Source: Candidatus Lactobacillus pullistercoris (GTDB lineage: Bacteria > Bacillota > Bacilli > Lactobacillales > Lactobacillaceae). From it: a DNA stretch of 35,087 bases. Made by a program: the position numbers and the translations under genes. Positions 19,768-30,683 of the stretch are shown here, piece by piece (the first letter of the stretch is position 1; every line of letters starts with the position of its first letter). Below the pieces are notes generated by a model, which did not search any database, was not told the DNA's origin, and saw only the letters and a program-made list of their open reading frames with translations. The DNA lies in contig JAHLFT010000103.1 of the NCBI GenBank assembly GCA_018883635.1, positions 1-35,087 of the forward strand. The letters are read 5' to 3'.

Positions 19768-22609
19768 TAAGATTGTTATTCGTGGTGCACGTGAACATAA
19801 TTTAAAAGATATTGATTTGACTATTCCCAAGAATAAATTAGTCGTGGTCACAGGATTATCAGGTTCGGGAAAAAGTTCTTTAGCTTTTGATACTTTATAT
19901 GCTGAAGGAAGAAGACGCTATGTTCAATCACTTTCTAGTTATGCTAGACAATTCTTAGGCCAAATGGATAAACCAGATGTTGATTCAATTGATGGTCTTA
20001 ATCCGGCTATTTCGATTGATCAAAAGACAACGTCACATAATCCACGTTCAACGGTTGGAACCGTGACTGAAATTAATGATTATTTACGTTTATTGTGGGC
20101 TAGAGTTGGGACACCTGTTTGTCCTAATGATGGAACAATTATTGAGAGTCAAAGCGTTGATCAAATGGCTGATCGGATCATGGCTTTGCCTGAGAGAAGC
20201 AAAATTCAAATTTTAGCACCAGTAATTCGTGCAAAAAGAGGAGAACATAAAGAAGTTTTCAAACGTGTGCGCCGTGCCGGATATGTGCGGGTAATTGTTG
20301 ATGGTGAAATGCATGAAGTTGATGAAGAAATCGAACTGGAAAAAAATAAATGTCATTCAATCTCTATTGTGGTTGATCGTTTGATTGTTAAGCCAAGTAT
20401 TCGCTCTCGTTTATTTGATTCAATTGAAGCGGCGTTACGTTTATCCGATGGTTATATGAATGTTGATATCATTGGCGGGGACACTTTAAGTTTTTCTGAA
20501 TTTTATGCTTGTCCAAAGTGTGGCTTCACAGTTGGTGAAATGGAACCAAGATTGTTTTCATTTAATGCTCCTTTTGGGGCATGTCCAGATTGTGATGGCT
20601 TAGGGATGAAACTCGCTGTCGATGTTGATTTAGTTATTCCAGATAAAAGCAAATCACTTGCAGAGGGAGCAATTGCTCCATGGAAAAATTCAAAGTATTA
20701 TGGTGAAATGTTAAATCAAGCATGTGCAGCTTTAAATATTCCAATGGATAAACCTTTTTCTAAGTTAACAAAACGACAGCAAAATATTATTCTTCATGGT
20801 TCTAAGAAGGCAATCAAGTTTCATGTTACTGGTGATTTTGGCGTTAATGATACTACCCAACCATTTGAAGGGGTAATGGAAAATGTCGAACGCCGTTATC
20901 GTCATCCAATGTCAAAATTTATGCGTGATGTGATGGGTAAGTATATGACGGAATTAACATGTCAAACCTGTCACGGTAAACGATTGAATGAAAAGGCATT
21001 GGCTGTCAAAGTTGATGGAAAAGATATTGCAGAAGCTTCGGATCTTTCAATCGATAAAGCACTAAGTTTTTTCAAGCAAGTTAATTTTGGTCAACAGAAA
21101 ACGATAATTGCCAAACCAATTTTGAAAGAAGTTCGAGATCGGTTAACTTTCTTAGTTAGTGTCGGTCTTGACTACTTAACTTTATCGCGTTCGGCAAACA
21201 CTTTATCTGGTGGAGAAGCACAGCGAATTCGTTTGGCAACGCAAATTGGTTCTAATTTATCAGGTGTTATGTATGTTTTAGACGAACCATCAATTGGTCT
21301 TCATCAGCGTGATAATGATCGTTTGATTGCTTCATTAAAAAGGATGCGCGATCTGGGTAATTCACTTATTGTTGTTGAGCACGATGATGAAACGATGAGA
21401 CAGGCAGATTATTTAGTCGATATGGGACCAGGAGCGGGTTTATACGGTGGTAAAGTTATGGCAGCCGGTACACCTGAAGAAGTAGAGAAGACCCCCAACT
21501 CTTTAACAGGACAGTATCTTTCAGGTAAAAAATTTGTTCCCGTACCTCTTAAAAGACGAAAAGGTAATGGTAAAAAGATAACTGTTAAGGGGGCAAGTGA
21601 GAATAATTTAAAAAATATCAATGTTGATTTTCCATTAGGAAAGCTTGATGTTGTCACTGGTGTATCTGGTTCTGGTAAATCGACTTTAGTTAATATGATT
21701 TTGAAACGTGCTCTTGCTCAAAAATTAAACAATAATTCAACTAAACCGGGTAAGTTTAAGAGCATCAGTGGTTATAAAAATATTGAAAAAATAATTGATA
21801 TTGATCAAAGTCCTATCGGGAGAACTCCACGAAGTAATCCAGCTACTTATACTAGTGTTTTTGATGATATTAGAGCTTTGTTTGCTCAAACCAATGAAGC
21901 TAAGATGCGCGGTTATACCAAAGCTAGATTCTCTTTTAATGTTAAAGGCGGCAGATGTGAAGCTTGTCACGGTGATGGAATTATCAAAATTGAAATGAAT
22001 TTCTTACCAGATGTTTATGTCCCTTGTGAGGTTTGCCATGGTACTCGTTATAATTCAGAAACTCTCGAAGTAACTTATCGAGGAAAGAATATTGCACAAG
22101 TACTTGATATGACTATTAAAGAGGCCACTAAATTCTTTGAAAATATTCCTAAAATTGAACGTAAATTACAAACAATTGTAGATGTCGGTTTAGGTTATGT
22201 TAAATTAGGTCAATCTGCAACTACATTGTCAGGTGGGGAAGCTCAAAGAATGAAATTGGCAGCCGAACTGCAAAAGCTTTCTACTGGTAAAAACTTTTAT
22301 ATTTTAGATGAACCAACAACTGGTCTACATACTGATGATATCAAGCGCTTGATGAATGTTTTACAAAGATTAGTTGATGAAGGCAACACCGTTTTAATTA
22401 TTGAACATAATCTTGATGTGATTAAATGTGCAGATTGGTTAATCGACCTTGGTCCCGAAGGTGGTGAAGGCGGCGGAAATATTGTTGCTACAGGCACACC
22501 TGAACAAGTAGCTGAAGTGATGGAAAGCTACACTGGACAATACCTGAAACCAGTTTTAAAAAGAGATAAAGAATTAACTAAAAAGTATCAAAATAAAAAA
22601 GAAGATTAA
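19757..22609 (+). CDS. uvrA: Excinuclease ABC subunit A
   Basis: Two ABC ATPase modules ([53 protein letters not shown]), zinc-finger cysteines; 11-bp overlap with uvrB. Confidence 0.98.
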   Translation: MVNDKIVIRGAREHNLKDIDLTIPKNKLVVVTGLSGSGKSSLAFDTLYAEGRRRYVQSLSSYARQFLGQMDKPDVDSIDGLNPAISIDQKTTSHNPRSTVGTVTEINDYLRLLWARVGTPVCPNDGTIIESQSVDQMADRIMALPERSKIQILAPVIRAKRGEHKEVFKRVRRAGYVRVIVDGEMHEVDEEIELEKNKCHSISIVVDRLIVKPSIRSRLFDSIEAALRLSDGYMNVDIIGGDTLSFSEFYACPKCGFTVGEMEPRLFSFNAPFGACPDCDGLGMKLAVDVDLVIPDKSKSLAEGAIAPWKNSKYYGEMLNQACAALNIPMDKPFSKLTKRQQNIILHGSKKAIKFHVTGDFGVNDTTQPFEGVMENVERRYRHPMSKFMRDVMGKYMTELTCQTCHGKRLNEKALAVKVDGKDIAEASDLSIDKALSFFKQVNFGQQKTIIAKPILKEVRDRLTFLVSVGLDYLTLSRSANTLSGGEAQRIRLATQIGSNLSGVMYVLDEPSIGLHQRDNDRLIASLKRMRDLGNSLIVVEHDDETMRQADYLVDMGPGAGLYGGKVMAAGTPEEVEKTPNSLTGQYLSGKKFVPVPLKRRKGNGKKITVKGASENNLKNINVDFPLGKLDVVTGVSGSGKSTLVNMILKRALAQKLNNNSTKPGKFKSISGYKNIEKIIDIDQSPIGRTPRSNPATYTSVFDDIRALFAQTNEAKMRGYTKARFSFNVKGGRCEACHGDGIIKIEMNFLPDVYVPCEVCHGTRYNSETLEVTYRGKNIAQVLDMTIKEATKFFENIPKIERKLQTIVDVGLGYVKLGQSATTLSGGEAQRMKLAAELQKLSTGKNFYILDEPTTGLHTDDIKRLMNVLQRLVDEGNTVLIIEHNLDVIKCADWLIDLGPEGGEGGGNIVATGTPEQVAEVMESYTGQYLKPVLKRDKELTKKYQNKKED

Positions 22610-22659
22610 ATTTTTTATCTGGATAAACTAGTGTAGAATAAGTCTCAAGGAGGATTATT

Positions 22660-23196
22660 ATGGACAGTTTTTCTAGAGATAATCGTGGGTTTGACTGGGG
22701 TGCTTTTATTGCTGGTGTCATTATGGTAATCGCTGCATTTTTGCTAATTCGTCACCCAGGCAAAGGCTTACAAGCTTTCGTTTTGATTTTTGGTATTTTA
22801 TCTATCTTACAAGGTTTAGTTTGGCTGGCAGGTTATTCCCGTTTTCGTCAATTCTTTTCCCGTAGTTGGGTTACCTTAATTTCTGGTATTTTGGATATCG
22901 TAATTGGTATTTTGTTCTTGTGCTCTTACGATATTGGTGGATTAACAATTGCTTACCTTTTTGCAATTTGGTTCTTTGTTGATTCAGTTGTCGGAATTGT
23001 ATTTTCATGGCATCTAAAAGATTTTTCTAGTGGATATTTTATTTTTAGTTTAATTATGAATATTCTTAGCTTAATTATTGCAATTTTCTTAATTTTTAAT
23101 CCATTAATTGCCGCACTTAGCTTAGTTTGGCTAGTTGCATTTTGGCTTTTAGTATTCGGAATTAATGAAATCGTAGTTGCTTGGATGCATCGTTAA
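22660..23196 (+). CDS. DUF308/HdeD-like multi-pass membrane protein
   Basis: 178 aa, about six hydrophobic segments with internal repeat character (LISGILDIVIGILFL; AFWLLVFGINEIVVA). Confidence 0.7.
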   Translation: MDSFSRDNRGFDWGAFIAGVIMVIAAFLLIRHPGKGLQAFVLIFGILSILQGLVWLAGYSRFRQFFSRSWVTLISGILDIVIGILFLCSYDIGGLTIAYLFAIWFFVDSVVGIVFSWHLKDFSSGYFIFSLIMNILSLIIAIFLIFNPLIAALSLVWLVAFWLLVFGINEIVVAWMHR

Positions 23197-23199
23197 ATT

Positions 23200-23225
23200 A
23201 AAAGAGTCAAATGACTCTTTTTTTT
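23200..23225 (+). terminator. Terminator after DUF308-like gene
   Basis: AAAAGAGTC-AAAT-GACTCTTTT plus T-run. Confidence 0.85.
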
Positions 23226-23284
23226 GAATAAATTTATATGAAACACCCGGCATGTTATAATTGTAAAGAATAGGAGATAAAAAT

Positions 23285-24160
23285 ATGGCTGATGAAAAGA
23301 AACAATTATTAATTGTCACCGGGATGAGCGGTGCGGGTAAGACTGTCGCAGCTCATGCATTAGAAGATATGGGGTATTTTGTCGTTGATAATTTACCTCC
23401 AACTTTATTAGGCAGCTTTTGGGATTTGATCGTTAATTCCAATGATTTTAAAAAGGTTGCTGTTGTAATTGATTTACGAGTAAAAGATTTTTATAGCGAT
23501 TTATTAAATGAAGTCAATTCACTTGAAGATAATGCTAATGTTCAAGCGACAATTCTCTTTTTAGATAGTTCTGATGATACGCTTGTTGCCAGATATAAAG
23601 AAACAAGACGACTTCCACCTCTAGCCACCAGTGGTCGTTTGCTAGATGGAATCCAAGAGGAACGCCGCATTTTAACACCAATTAAAAATCGCTCAAATTA
23701 CATCATTGATACTTCCGATATTTCCACAAAAGAATTGAAGCATAAACTTTTATCTGAATTTAGTGATCGAAAGCGCCAACCATTTTCAATCGAAATCATG
23801 TCATTTGGCTTTAAGTATGGGATGCCAATCGATGCTGATATTGTGATGGATGTCAGATTTTTGCCTAATCCATTCTATATTCCAGAATTACGTCCATTTA
23901 CCGGTTTAGATAAACGGGTTTTTGATTATGTGATGAATAAAAAAGAAACCAAAGGTTTTTATCAAAAATTATTGGATCTTCTTGCAACAGCTATCCCAGG
24001 TTACATCAAAGAAGGCAAGGAAAAATTAACGATTGCAATTGGCTGTACTGGTGGACAACACCGAAGTGTTTCAATTGCGCAACAGCTGGCTCGTGATTTG
24101 TCAAAAAAGTATCCTGTAGATATAACGCATCGTGAAGTTAGTCGGTATTTAAGAAAGTAA
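23285..24160 (+). CDS. rapZ: RNase adapter protein RapZ (YvcJ-like)
   Basis: Walker [47 protein letters not shown]; followed by yvcK and whiA. Confidence 0.97.
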   Translation: MADEKKQLLIVTGMSGAGKTVAAHALEDMGYFVVDNLPPTLLGSFWDLIVNSNDFKKVAVVIDLRVKDFYSDLLNEVNSLEDNANVQATILFLDSSDDTLVARYKETRRLPPLATSGRLLDGIQEERRILTPIKNRSNYIIDTSDISTKELKHKLLSEFSDRKRQPFSIEIMSFGFKYGMPIDADIVMDVRFLPNPFYIPELRPFTGLDKRVFDYVMNKKETKGFYQKLLDLLATAIPGYIKEGKEKLTIAIGCTGGQHRSVSIAQQLARDLSKKYPVDITHREVSRYLRK

Positions 24161-24170
24161 GGTGAAAAGC

Positions 24171-25214
24171 ATGTCATATGATGAAACGAGGATTGTCCGT
24201 GTAATTAAAGGAAGACGTCCACGAGTTGTTGTTATTGGCGGCGGGACGGGTTTACCCGTTGTTTTGAATGCTTTAAAAGATCAAAACGCTGAAATTACCG
24301 CGATTGTAACTGTTTCTGATGATGGTGGATCATCTGGTTCAATTAGAAATTTCATTAACGTTGTTCCACCTGGTGATATTAGAAATGTGTTAGTTTCTTT
24401 AAGCGAGATTTCTCAAGAGGAAAAAGATATTTTCCAATACCGTTTTGATTCTTCTGACTCTTTCTTTTCTGGACACGCAATTGGTAATTTGATTATTGCT
24501 GCTTTAAATGAAATGCATGGAAATATTTTTGATGCGGTGCAGTCGTTATCCAAAATGATGCGTGTTGATGGTCATGTATTTCCAGCTTCGAATGAGCCAC
24601 TGACTTTAAATGCTGAGTTTGTTGATGGGACTGAGGAAGTCGGTGAAACCGAAATAACTTCAAAAGATAAGCGAATTAAGCGTGTTTGGGTTACCGATAC
24701 AAATAATAATCAAAAGCCTAAAGCAGTTTTGCCTGTTTTAGCAGCAATTATGCAAGCTGATGCTGTTGTCTTAGGGCCTGGTAGTTTATTCACTTCGATT
24801 TTGCCTAATTTGATGATTTCGAACTTGGGGCAAGCGGTTAGAGAAACTAAAGCAGAAGTTATTTATATTTGTAATATTATGACTCAGCGAGGTGAAACTG
24901 ATCACTTTAGTGATGCTGATCACGTTCGAGTTATTAACCAACATTTAGGTGGGCACTTTATTAATACAGCCTTAGTAAATGGGGCCAAAATTGATATGAA
25001 TAAGTTCCATCCTGAAGATTATGATGAATATTTGGAACCTGTTCGAAATGATTTTAAGGGATTGCGTGAGCAGGATTGCCGGGTTATTACTGATGATTTT
25101 ATTGATCAGCGACAAGGATTAGTGTTCCATGATGGTGAAAAAGTCGGAAAAGAGATCATTAATTTGGCATTTGAGGCAATGTCAAGAAAGAGGATGAGTG
25201 AAGATAATGGCTAG
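24171..25214 (+). CDS. yvcK: Gluconeogenesis/cell-shape factor YvcK family (CofD-like)
   Basis: [57 protein letters not shown] 24171 preferred over track GTG 24162. Confidence 0.95.
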   Translation: MSYDETRIVRVIKGRRPRVVVIGGGTGLPVVLNALKDQNAEITAIVTVSDDGGSSGSIRNFINVVPPGDIRNVLVSLSEISQEEKDIFQYRFDSSDSFFSGHAIGNLIIAALNEMHGNIFDAVQSLSKMMRVDGHVFPASNEPLTLNAEFVDGTEEVGETEITSKDKRIKRVWVTDTNNNQKPKAVLPVLAAIMQADAVVLGPGSLFTSILPNLMISNLGQAVRETKAEVIYICNIMTQRGETDHFSDADHVRVINQHLGGHFINTALVNGAKIDMNKFHPEDYDEYLEPVRNDFKGLREQDCRVITDDFIDQRQGLVFHDGEKVGKEIINLAFEAMSRKRMSEDNG

Positions 25215-26142
25215 TTATGCCAGTGATGTCAAAAAAGAATTAACCTCTTTGCAGGTCCACCCTGAACATGCTAAAGCTGAACTAGCTGCTTTTCTAAGAA
25301 TGAATGGTGTATTAAATTTACATGATCATCAGTTTAGTTTGGATATTACAACAGAGAATCCAGCGATCGCGCGTAGAATTTTTACTTTGATTAAAGTTGC
25401 ATTTGGCATTGAACCCTTATTGATTGTTTCGCGCAAAATGAAGTTGAAGAAAAATAATCAGTATTTGGTTAGATTGCAGCAAAATGTTCAAGAAATTTTG
25501 CAGGCCCTGCAAATTTGGGATCCCGCTAAAGGTTTAATTACTAGAATTCCGGATAGAATTATGACTTCACGCGAAGGAGCAATGTCATATTTAAGGGGTG
25601 CATTTCTGGCAGGTGGCAGTGTCAATAATCCAGAAACTAGTCGTTATCATTTAGAAATTTATTCAACTTATGAAGATCATAATTTAGATTTGGCAAAATT
25701 AATGAATAAATTCTTTTATTTGAATGCGAAGGCAACTAAAAGACGAAGTGGGTATATTGTTTATTTAAAAGAGGCTGAGAAGATAGGAGATTTTTTGCAT
25801 ATTGTTGGTGCATTAAATGCGATGCTTTCGTTTGAAGATTTGCGGATAATGCGTGATATGCGTAATTCAGTCAATCGTTTGGTCAATTGTGATACCGCTA
25901 ATTTGAAGAAAACTGCAACGGCTGCGGCTAAACAGGTAGAAGATATTCAACTGATTGACCAAGAACGAGGAATCGATTCTTTACCCGAAAAATTACAGTT
26001 ACTTGCGCATTTCAGACTAGAAAATCCAGAACTTTCTTTAAAAGAGGTAGCTGAAAAATTACCTGATGGGCCAATTTCCAAATCTGGCGTGAACCATCGT
26101 TTTAAAAAATTGCGTGAAATTGCTGACAATTTAAGAGAATAA
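25207..26142 (+). CDS. whiA: DNA-binding protein WhiA
   Basis: [32 protein letters not shown](D)[20 protein letters not shown]-terminal HTH; 8-bp overlap with yvcK. Confidence 0.96.
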   Translation: MASYASDVKKELTSLQVHPEHAKAELAAFLRMNGVLNLHDHQFSLDITTENPAIARRIFTLIKVAFGIEPLLIVSRKMKLKKNNQYLVRLQQNVQEILQALQIWDPAKGLITRIPDRIMTSREGAMSYLRGAFLAGGSVNNPETSRYHLEIYSTYEDHNLDLAKLMNKFFYLNAKATKRRSGYIVYLKEAEKIGDFLHIVGALNAMLSFEDLRIMRDMRNSVNRLVNCDTANLKKTATAAAKQVEDIQLIDQERGIDSLPEKLQLLAHFRLENPELSLKEVAEKLPDGPISKSGVNHRFKKLREIADNLRE

Positions 26143-26144
26143 AA

Positions 26145-26178
26145 AAAAAGAGATTGGAAATTTTTCCAATCTCTTTTT
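26145..26178. terminator. Bidirectional terminator between whiA and clpP
   Basis: AAAAAGAGATTGGAAATTTTTCCAATCTCTTTTT hairpin at a convergent junction. Confidence 0.9.
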
Positions 26179-26192
26179 AAAACTAACGAAAT

Positions 26193-26777
26193 TTATTTCT
26201 TTTTGTTAACCATAATTTCGTCGATCAAACCATATTCTTTAGCTTCTTCAGCAGTCAAGTAGTTATCACGTTCAGTATCCTTTTGAATCTTTTCAAGAGG
26301 TTGACCTGTGGTTTCGTGTAAGATTTCGTTGATCTTCTTACGACTCTTTAAAATTTCATTTGCTGCAATTTGAATATCAGTTTGTTGGCCTTGTGCACCA
26401 CCTAAAGGTTGGTGAATTAAGACAGTTGAATTAGGTAACGCAAATCTCTTACCTTTCGTTCCACTTGTCAAAAGAATAGAAGCCATTGAAGCAGCCATTC
26501 CGATTGCGATCGTTGAAACGTCTGATTTAATAAAGTTCATAGTATCCATAATTGCTAAACCAGAAGTAATTACACCACCTGGGGAATTAATATACAATGA
26601 AATATCTTTAGTATTATCTTGTGCATCAAGAAATAGTAATTGTGCGATGATTGAGTTAGCCATTTGATCGTTGATTTCACCGCTCAACATAATAATTCTG
26701 TCTTTAAGTAAACGTGAGTAAATATCATAAGCACGTTCACCGCGAGCAGTTTGCTCAATAACTGTAGGTACAAGCAT
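26193..26777 (-). CDS. clpP: ATP-dependent Clp protease proteolytic subunit
   Basis: [31 protein letters not shown]; catalytic [24 protein letters not shown]. Confidence 0.98.
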   Translation of the reverse strand: MLVPTVIEQTARGERAYDIYSRLLKDRIIMLSGEINDQMANSIIAQLLFLDAQDNTKDISLYINSPGGVITSGLAIMDTMNFIKSDVSTIAIGMAASMASILLTSGTKGKRFALPNSTVLIHQPLGGAQGQQTDIQIAANEILKSRKKINEILHETTGQPLEKIQKDTERDNYLTAEEAKEYGLIDEIMVNKKK

Positions 26778-26798
26778 ATTTTTGCCTCCTAAATTTAA

Positions 26799-26825
26799 TT
26801 AGCACTCTTATAAGTACAGTGCTAA
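26799..26825. promoter_or_regulatory. CIRCE element (HrcA operator) upstream of clpP
   Basis: TTAGCACTC-N9-CAGTGCTAA against consensus TTAGCACTC-N9-GAGTGCTAA, one mismatch; within a 13-bp perfect inverted repeat TTTAATTAGCACT/AGTGCTAATTAAA. Confidence 0.88.
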
Positions 26826-26853
26826 TTAAATCACTTACTAAGCATTGTGTCAA
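26825..26853 (-). promoter_or_regulatory. clpP promoter
   Basis: On the minus strand TTGACA (26853-26848), 17-bp spacer, TTTAAT (26830-26825). Confidence 0.75.
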
Positions 26854-26945
26854 ACAAAGTGTATTCTTTTTGTATTTTTTATTACAAGACTTTTATAATA
26901 CAATATGAGTTGTAGACAGGTAAGAAAATTTTGGAGGAATTTAAT

Positions 26946-28505
26946 TTGAACTATAAGAAAATATTAACTATTAGTTCAGCTGCTTTGTTAAGTTTAGGAT
27001 TATTAGGTTTGGCTAATAATCAAACAGCAAACGCTAAAAAAACTCAGGTCCAAGAAACGAATAGTTATAATTTAATGACTAAAGTTGCTGGTAATAAAAA
27101 TTATGCTATTTGGAAAACTGTTCGCAATGGTAAACCTAAATATAAAGTCGCAGATGGAATTAATTTTAGATATAATCACATTCAATCAAATCAAAGTATC
27201 AAGACGAAGAAGTATACATATTGGTTAATTTATGTAGATGGTCGTCGTGTTGGTTGGGTAAATGAACATTATTTTGCCAGAAACAAGATATCTGTCGCTA
27301 AAAATGTTTCTTTAGTAAATAATCGTGACTATGATTTTAATGTTAAAGATTCTATCAGCTACGTAACTGACAAAACAGGTTCAATTGTAGATAATAGTGA
27401 AGTAAAAGTTTCTGAAGATAGTGTAAACTGTGCTGAGCCTAAAACAGTTAATATTAAGTATACTTTAGGCTCTGCTGAAGCAAATTCTAAAGTTACGGTT
27501 AGAAAAACAACTTCCGAAGGTATTGCTGATGCAAATACTGTAAAAACACAACCTGGAACGAGAAGTTTTCCAAGCTGGAAATACCATTACGGTGCCTCAA
27601 TTAATTATTTAAGTCCAAAATTATTTATTCCTGAAAAGAAGAGACATACTTGGACTAGTGGTGATTTGACACTGAAGACAAGATTGTATCAACCGGTATA
27701 TTTAAGTGTCAAAACTGATACTATGAAAGACGGTAATATTAATCGTGTTGGTCATATTCCAGAAGGTCTTACTGTTTCTAACGGTTGGGCATACACTAGT
27801 CTTTTAAGTCATACTAATTTATTGTCAGGTCATATCGTTGGTTATAATCTCAACAAATTAGTTAATCCTTATAATCCACAGCATTTATTGACGATGAGTC
27901 AAAAGAAGTTCAATACTTATGTTAAGAATATTAAGGTCAGTCCTTATATTCCAATTGGACATGGTCAAGCAATGGGCTCAACCGATAAGTATGTATATGT
28001 TTTAGCAAATGATAATAAAAAATTAGGAACTTCCGCTTCAGAGGAATTGTTCCAAATTAAGAAGAGCGATTTAACCATTAATAAGGTTTGGACCATTAAA
28101 TGTTGGGATGGTACCAAAGAAGCACCACGTTACTTCAAGAATGCGGTTGTTGTTAATGATCATTTGATGTATGCTCTCTTTTATGATCACACTCAACAAC
28201 GTTATGAATATTGGAGATTTGATCGAACAGGTGACAACTGGAATCCTGAAATTGTAGGAGCAACCAAAGATGCCTTTGTTGGAAATGGTGAACCAGTTCA
28301 AGGATTTACTTACGATCCAATAAATGACAATTTCTATATTGTTTACAATGACTTAGTTGTTAAGTTAACAACCGATGGTAAAATTGTCGATCATTATACT
28401 TTTAAGACTGGTCGTGAATCGGAAGGTATTTCTGTTAGTGATAATAAATTATGGATTAATTTAGCACAACGAGCAGAATTATTAGAAAGTAATAAATTAA
28501 ATTAA
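26946..28505 (+). CDS. Secreted protein A: signal peptide, GW/SH3-like module, Ig-like segment, C-terminal putative helveticin-J-like beta-propeller
   Basis: Probable TTG start at 26946 with GGAGG 8 nt upstream (track start 26931 overlaps the RBS). Signal peptide MNYKKILTISSAALLSLGLLGLANNQTANA; WLIYVDGRRVGWVNEHYFARN; recurrent PEGLTV, GHGQAMG, PVQGFTY, SEGISV motifs. Paralog of 30684-32183. Confidence 0.75.
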   Translation: MNYKKILTISSAALLSLGLLGLANNQTANAKKTQVQETNSYNLMTKVAGNKNYAIWKTVRNGKPKYKVADGINFRYNHIQSNQSIKTKKYTYWLIYVDGRRVGWVNEHYFARNKISVAKNVSLVNNRDYDFNVKDSISYVTDKTGSIVDNSEVKVSEDSVNCAEPKTVNIKYTLGSAEANSKVTVRKTTSEGIADANTVKTQPGTRSFPSWKYHYGASINYLSPKLFIPEKKRHTWTSGDLTLKTRLYQPVYLSVKTDTMKDGNINRVGHIPEGLTVSNGWAYTSLLSHTNLLSGHIVGYNLNKLVNPYNPQHLLTMSQKKFNTYVKNIKVSPYIPIGHGQAMGSTDKYVYVLANDNKKLGTSASEELFQIKKSDLTINKVWTIKCWDGTKEAPRYFKNAVVVNDHLMYALFYDHTQQRYEYWRFDRTGDNWNPEIVGATKDAFVGNGEPVQGFTYDPINDNFYIVYNDLVVKLTTDGKIVDHYTFKTGRESEGISVSDNKLWINLAQRAELLESNKLN

Positions 28506-28520
28506 TTATAATTACAAATA

Positions 28521-28560
28521 AAAAAACTTAACTTGTCGTTTTTGACAGGTTAAGTTTTTT
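28521..28560. terminator. Bidirectional terminator between secreted protein A and Fur/PerR gene
   Basis: AAAAAACTTAACTTGTC-GTTTTT-GACAGGTTAAGTTTTTT. Confidence 0.9.
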
Positions 28561-28981
28561 ATTTATTTTTACAGTTTTGACAGAGTCCATAAATTTCTAA
28601 ATGACTGCTTGAAGCGATAAACCCAGTTTGTTTTTCAGCTTCGTAACGCATTTTATTTTCGATTTTGTCAAAATCTGGATAAAATACATCGGAAATTTTA
28701 CCACAGTTTTTACAAATTATGTGAAAATGGGGTTTAATGAAGTAATCGTAATGACTAGAATTATCGCCATTTTTAATTTCGATGACAATTCCGACATTAA
28801 TCAAAGTATTTAGAGTATTATAAATTGTTGCTTTATTTAATTGTTCATCTTGAGCTAACTCAGTAAAAATTGTGTCAACAGTGGGATGATTATGATGGGC
28901 CATCAAGTATTCAAGAATTTTAATTCGTGGCTTGGTAGCTTTTAAATGGCTCATATGAAGTAATTCTTTTGCCGTAGCCAA
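28559..28981 (-). CDS. Fur/PerR family transcriptional regulator
   Basis: KATKPRIKILEYLMAHHNHPTVDTIF, NKATIYNTLNTLINVGIV, HFHIICKNCGKI, CxxC tail LCQNCKNK. TTG at 28981 fits the GGAG spacing better than track start 28999. Confidence 0.9.
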   Translation of the reverse strand: MATAKELLHMSHLKATKPRIKILEYLMAHHNHPTVDTIFTELAQDEQLNKATIYNTLNTLINVGIVIEIKNGDNSSHYDYFIKPHFHIICKNCGKISDVFYPDFDKIENKMRYEAEKQTGFIASSSHLEIYGLCQNCKNK

Positions 28982-29028
28982 ATTTTTCACTCCAATCAAT
29001 TTAGTCTAATATCAGTTTAGCATTAAAA

Positions 29029-29061
29029 AAATAAAACTGCTTCTAAAAAGCAGTTTTATTT
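29029..29061 (-). terminator. Terminator after APC permease gene
   Basis: Perfect 14-bp stem AAATAAAACTGCTT/AAGCAGTTTTATTT with a T-run on the minus strand. Confidence 0.85.
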
Positions 29062-29082
29062 ATAATTATTCTAAATTAAGAA

Positions 29083-30522
29083 TTAAGCCAAATTAGCTTC
29101 TTCACGCTTCTTAATTGCTGGAAGAATAATTCCTAAAGCAATTAAAATGATCGGAGTGATAATGTTTAAGAATAAGGTGAAATTGTCAGGTGAGTAGATT
29201 CCCATAATACAGCAGGCAGCTGTAACAAAGAAACACCATGCACCGGCTGTATAAGCAAAGCCTTGAGATTTAGTCATTTGATAAGTAGTATTTTGCTTAA
29301 ATTTCTTATGATGTTTTCTCAAAGCAATATAAGCTGCAAATACCCATAGGTAACGCATTGGCATTGTAGTTGAATTTAATTTTACCAACTGGGCCATAAC
29401 TGCTTGGGCATTTGGAAGTAAAGCTTGTGCAAGAATTAAACCACCTGAAAGAATTACCACCATCCAGATACCGTTGATATAGGAACCATGTTTATTTAAT
29501 TTTAATAATTTGCTTGGAATATATTTAATTGCTTCATTACTACCCAAAAGCATTCGTAAAGGTGCATCAATACTAATTACTAAAGTTGAAAATTGACCAA
29601 TAACATTACACCATGAATAGATGTACATAAACAAGCCACCGACATGATAGTATTCACCTAATCTTTGGAAAGCCATGTAGGGGCCATTTGAAATATATTC
29701 ATTTAAATTGTTGTTAACAACATTCGGATCAAACATTAATGTTATGGCAAAAGTACCAAGGATGGCGGAAATCATAACCATAATTGCTAAAGCCATCATA
29801 GCTTTAGGGAAATTCTTAGAAGGATTTTTAACCTTGTTAACATATGGTGAAATTTTTTCACATCCACCCACACTGAATACCAAGATTGAGAGAGAAGTTA
29901 GGTATTTAACATTAAAAGTTGGCAAAAAGTTTTTCCAATTCCAATCAATGCTTAGATAAGAAGCATGTGGATTAATAGATGGTGCTGCAAACATCATGAT
30001 GATAAATAAAATTGACATGATAAACATTGAAGAACCAGCAACAGTTGCTAAACTCTTTAATACAGGGATACCGCGACTAGCTACCCAGCAGAAGAAGAGA
30101 AAGATGACTAAAGTTGCTAACTGAGTTGTTGCTGTTGGCAAAGCGTCATACCATAAGGTGTTGCCAAAAATACCCCATGCCATGGCTCTCAAACCACCAG
30201 TACCTTTACTTGAAATATATACAATATGGCAAGCCCAGTAAGTCCAACCAGCATAATAAGCCCACTTGGCGCCCATAGTTGCGTTTACCCAAGAGGAAAC
30301 ACCACCTTCGGCATTTTTAAATGTCGCTCCAAGTTCACCAACCATTAGGGCATAAGGAACAAAGTAGAGAAGGAACATGATGATCCAACTAAAAATAACC
30401 TTTGTCCCATCAAAATAGACATACCCGTTAACGACATTTCCAAAACCCCATACCGTTGAAAATGCCATCATTGCTAGGGTTGTCCACATCATTTTTTTAG
30501 GATTATTTTCCTTTTCAATCAT
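29083..30522 (-). CDS. APC superfamily amino acid permease (glutamate/GABA-antiporter-like)
   Basis: 479-aa polytopic protein with GGVSSWVNATMGAKWAYYAGWTYW; about 12 hydrophobic segments. Confidence 0.85.
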   Translation of the reverse strand: MIEKENNPKKMMWTTLAMMAFSTVWGFGNVVNGYVYFDGTKVIFSWIIMFLLYFVPYALMVGELGATFKNAEGGVSSWVNATMGAKWAYYAGWTYWACHIVYISSKGTGGLRAMAWGIFGNTLWYDALPTATTQLATLVIFLFFCWVASRGIPVLKSLATVAGSSMFIMSILFIIMMFAAPSINPHASYLSIDWNWKNFLPTFNVKYLTSLSILVFSVGGCEKISPYVNKVKNPSKNFPKAMMALAIMVMISAILGTFAITLMFDPNVVNNNLNEYISNGPYMAFQRLGEYYHVGGLFMYIYSWCNVIGQFSTLVISIDAPLRMLLGSNEAIKYIPSKLLKLNKHGSYINGIWMVVILSGGLILAQALLPNAQAVMAQLVKLNSTTMPMRYLWVFAAYIALRKHHKKFKQNTTYQMTKSQGFAYTAGAWCFFVTAACCIMGIYSPDNFTLFLNIITPIILIALGIILPAIKKREEANLA

Positions 30523-30683
30523 AAATTAATCTCCTATTATTCATCGATAACTGTGAACTTAATAATTATACTGTATATATAGTAAAAAGTTTATTGTTAA
30601 TAAAATTCTAATCAAGAATTTCATTATCCAGTTATTTAATGTGATAAAATTAAAATGATTTTAGGAGTAATAGTGGAAGTTAT

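Noticed and set aside
28982-29025. Possible Per box upstream of the Fur/PerR gene
   Set aside because: TTTAGTCTAATATCAGTTTAG is not an inverted repeat and does not match TTATAATNATTATAA convincingly.
30567-30590. ACTGTATATATAGT near-palindrome upstream of the permease gene
   Set aside because: Low-complexity AT sequence with short imperfect arms; chance occurrence is likely.
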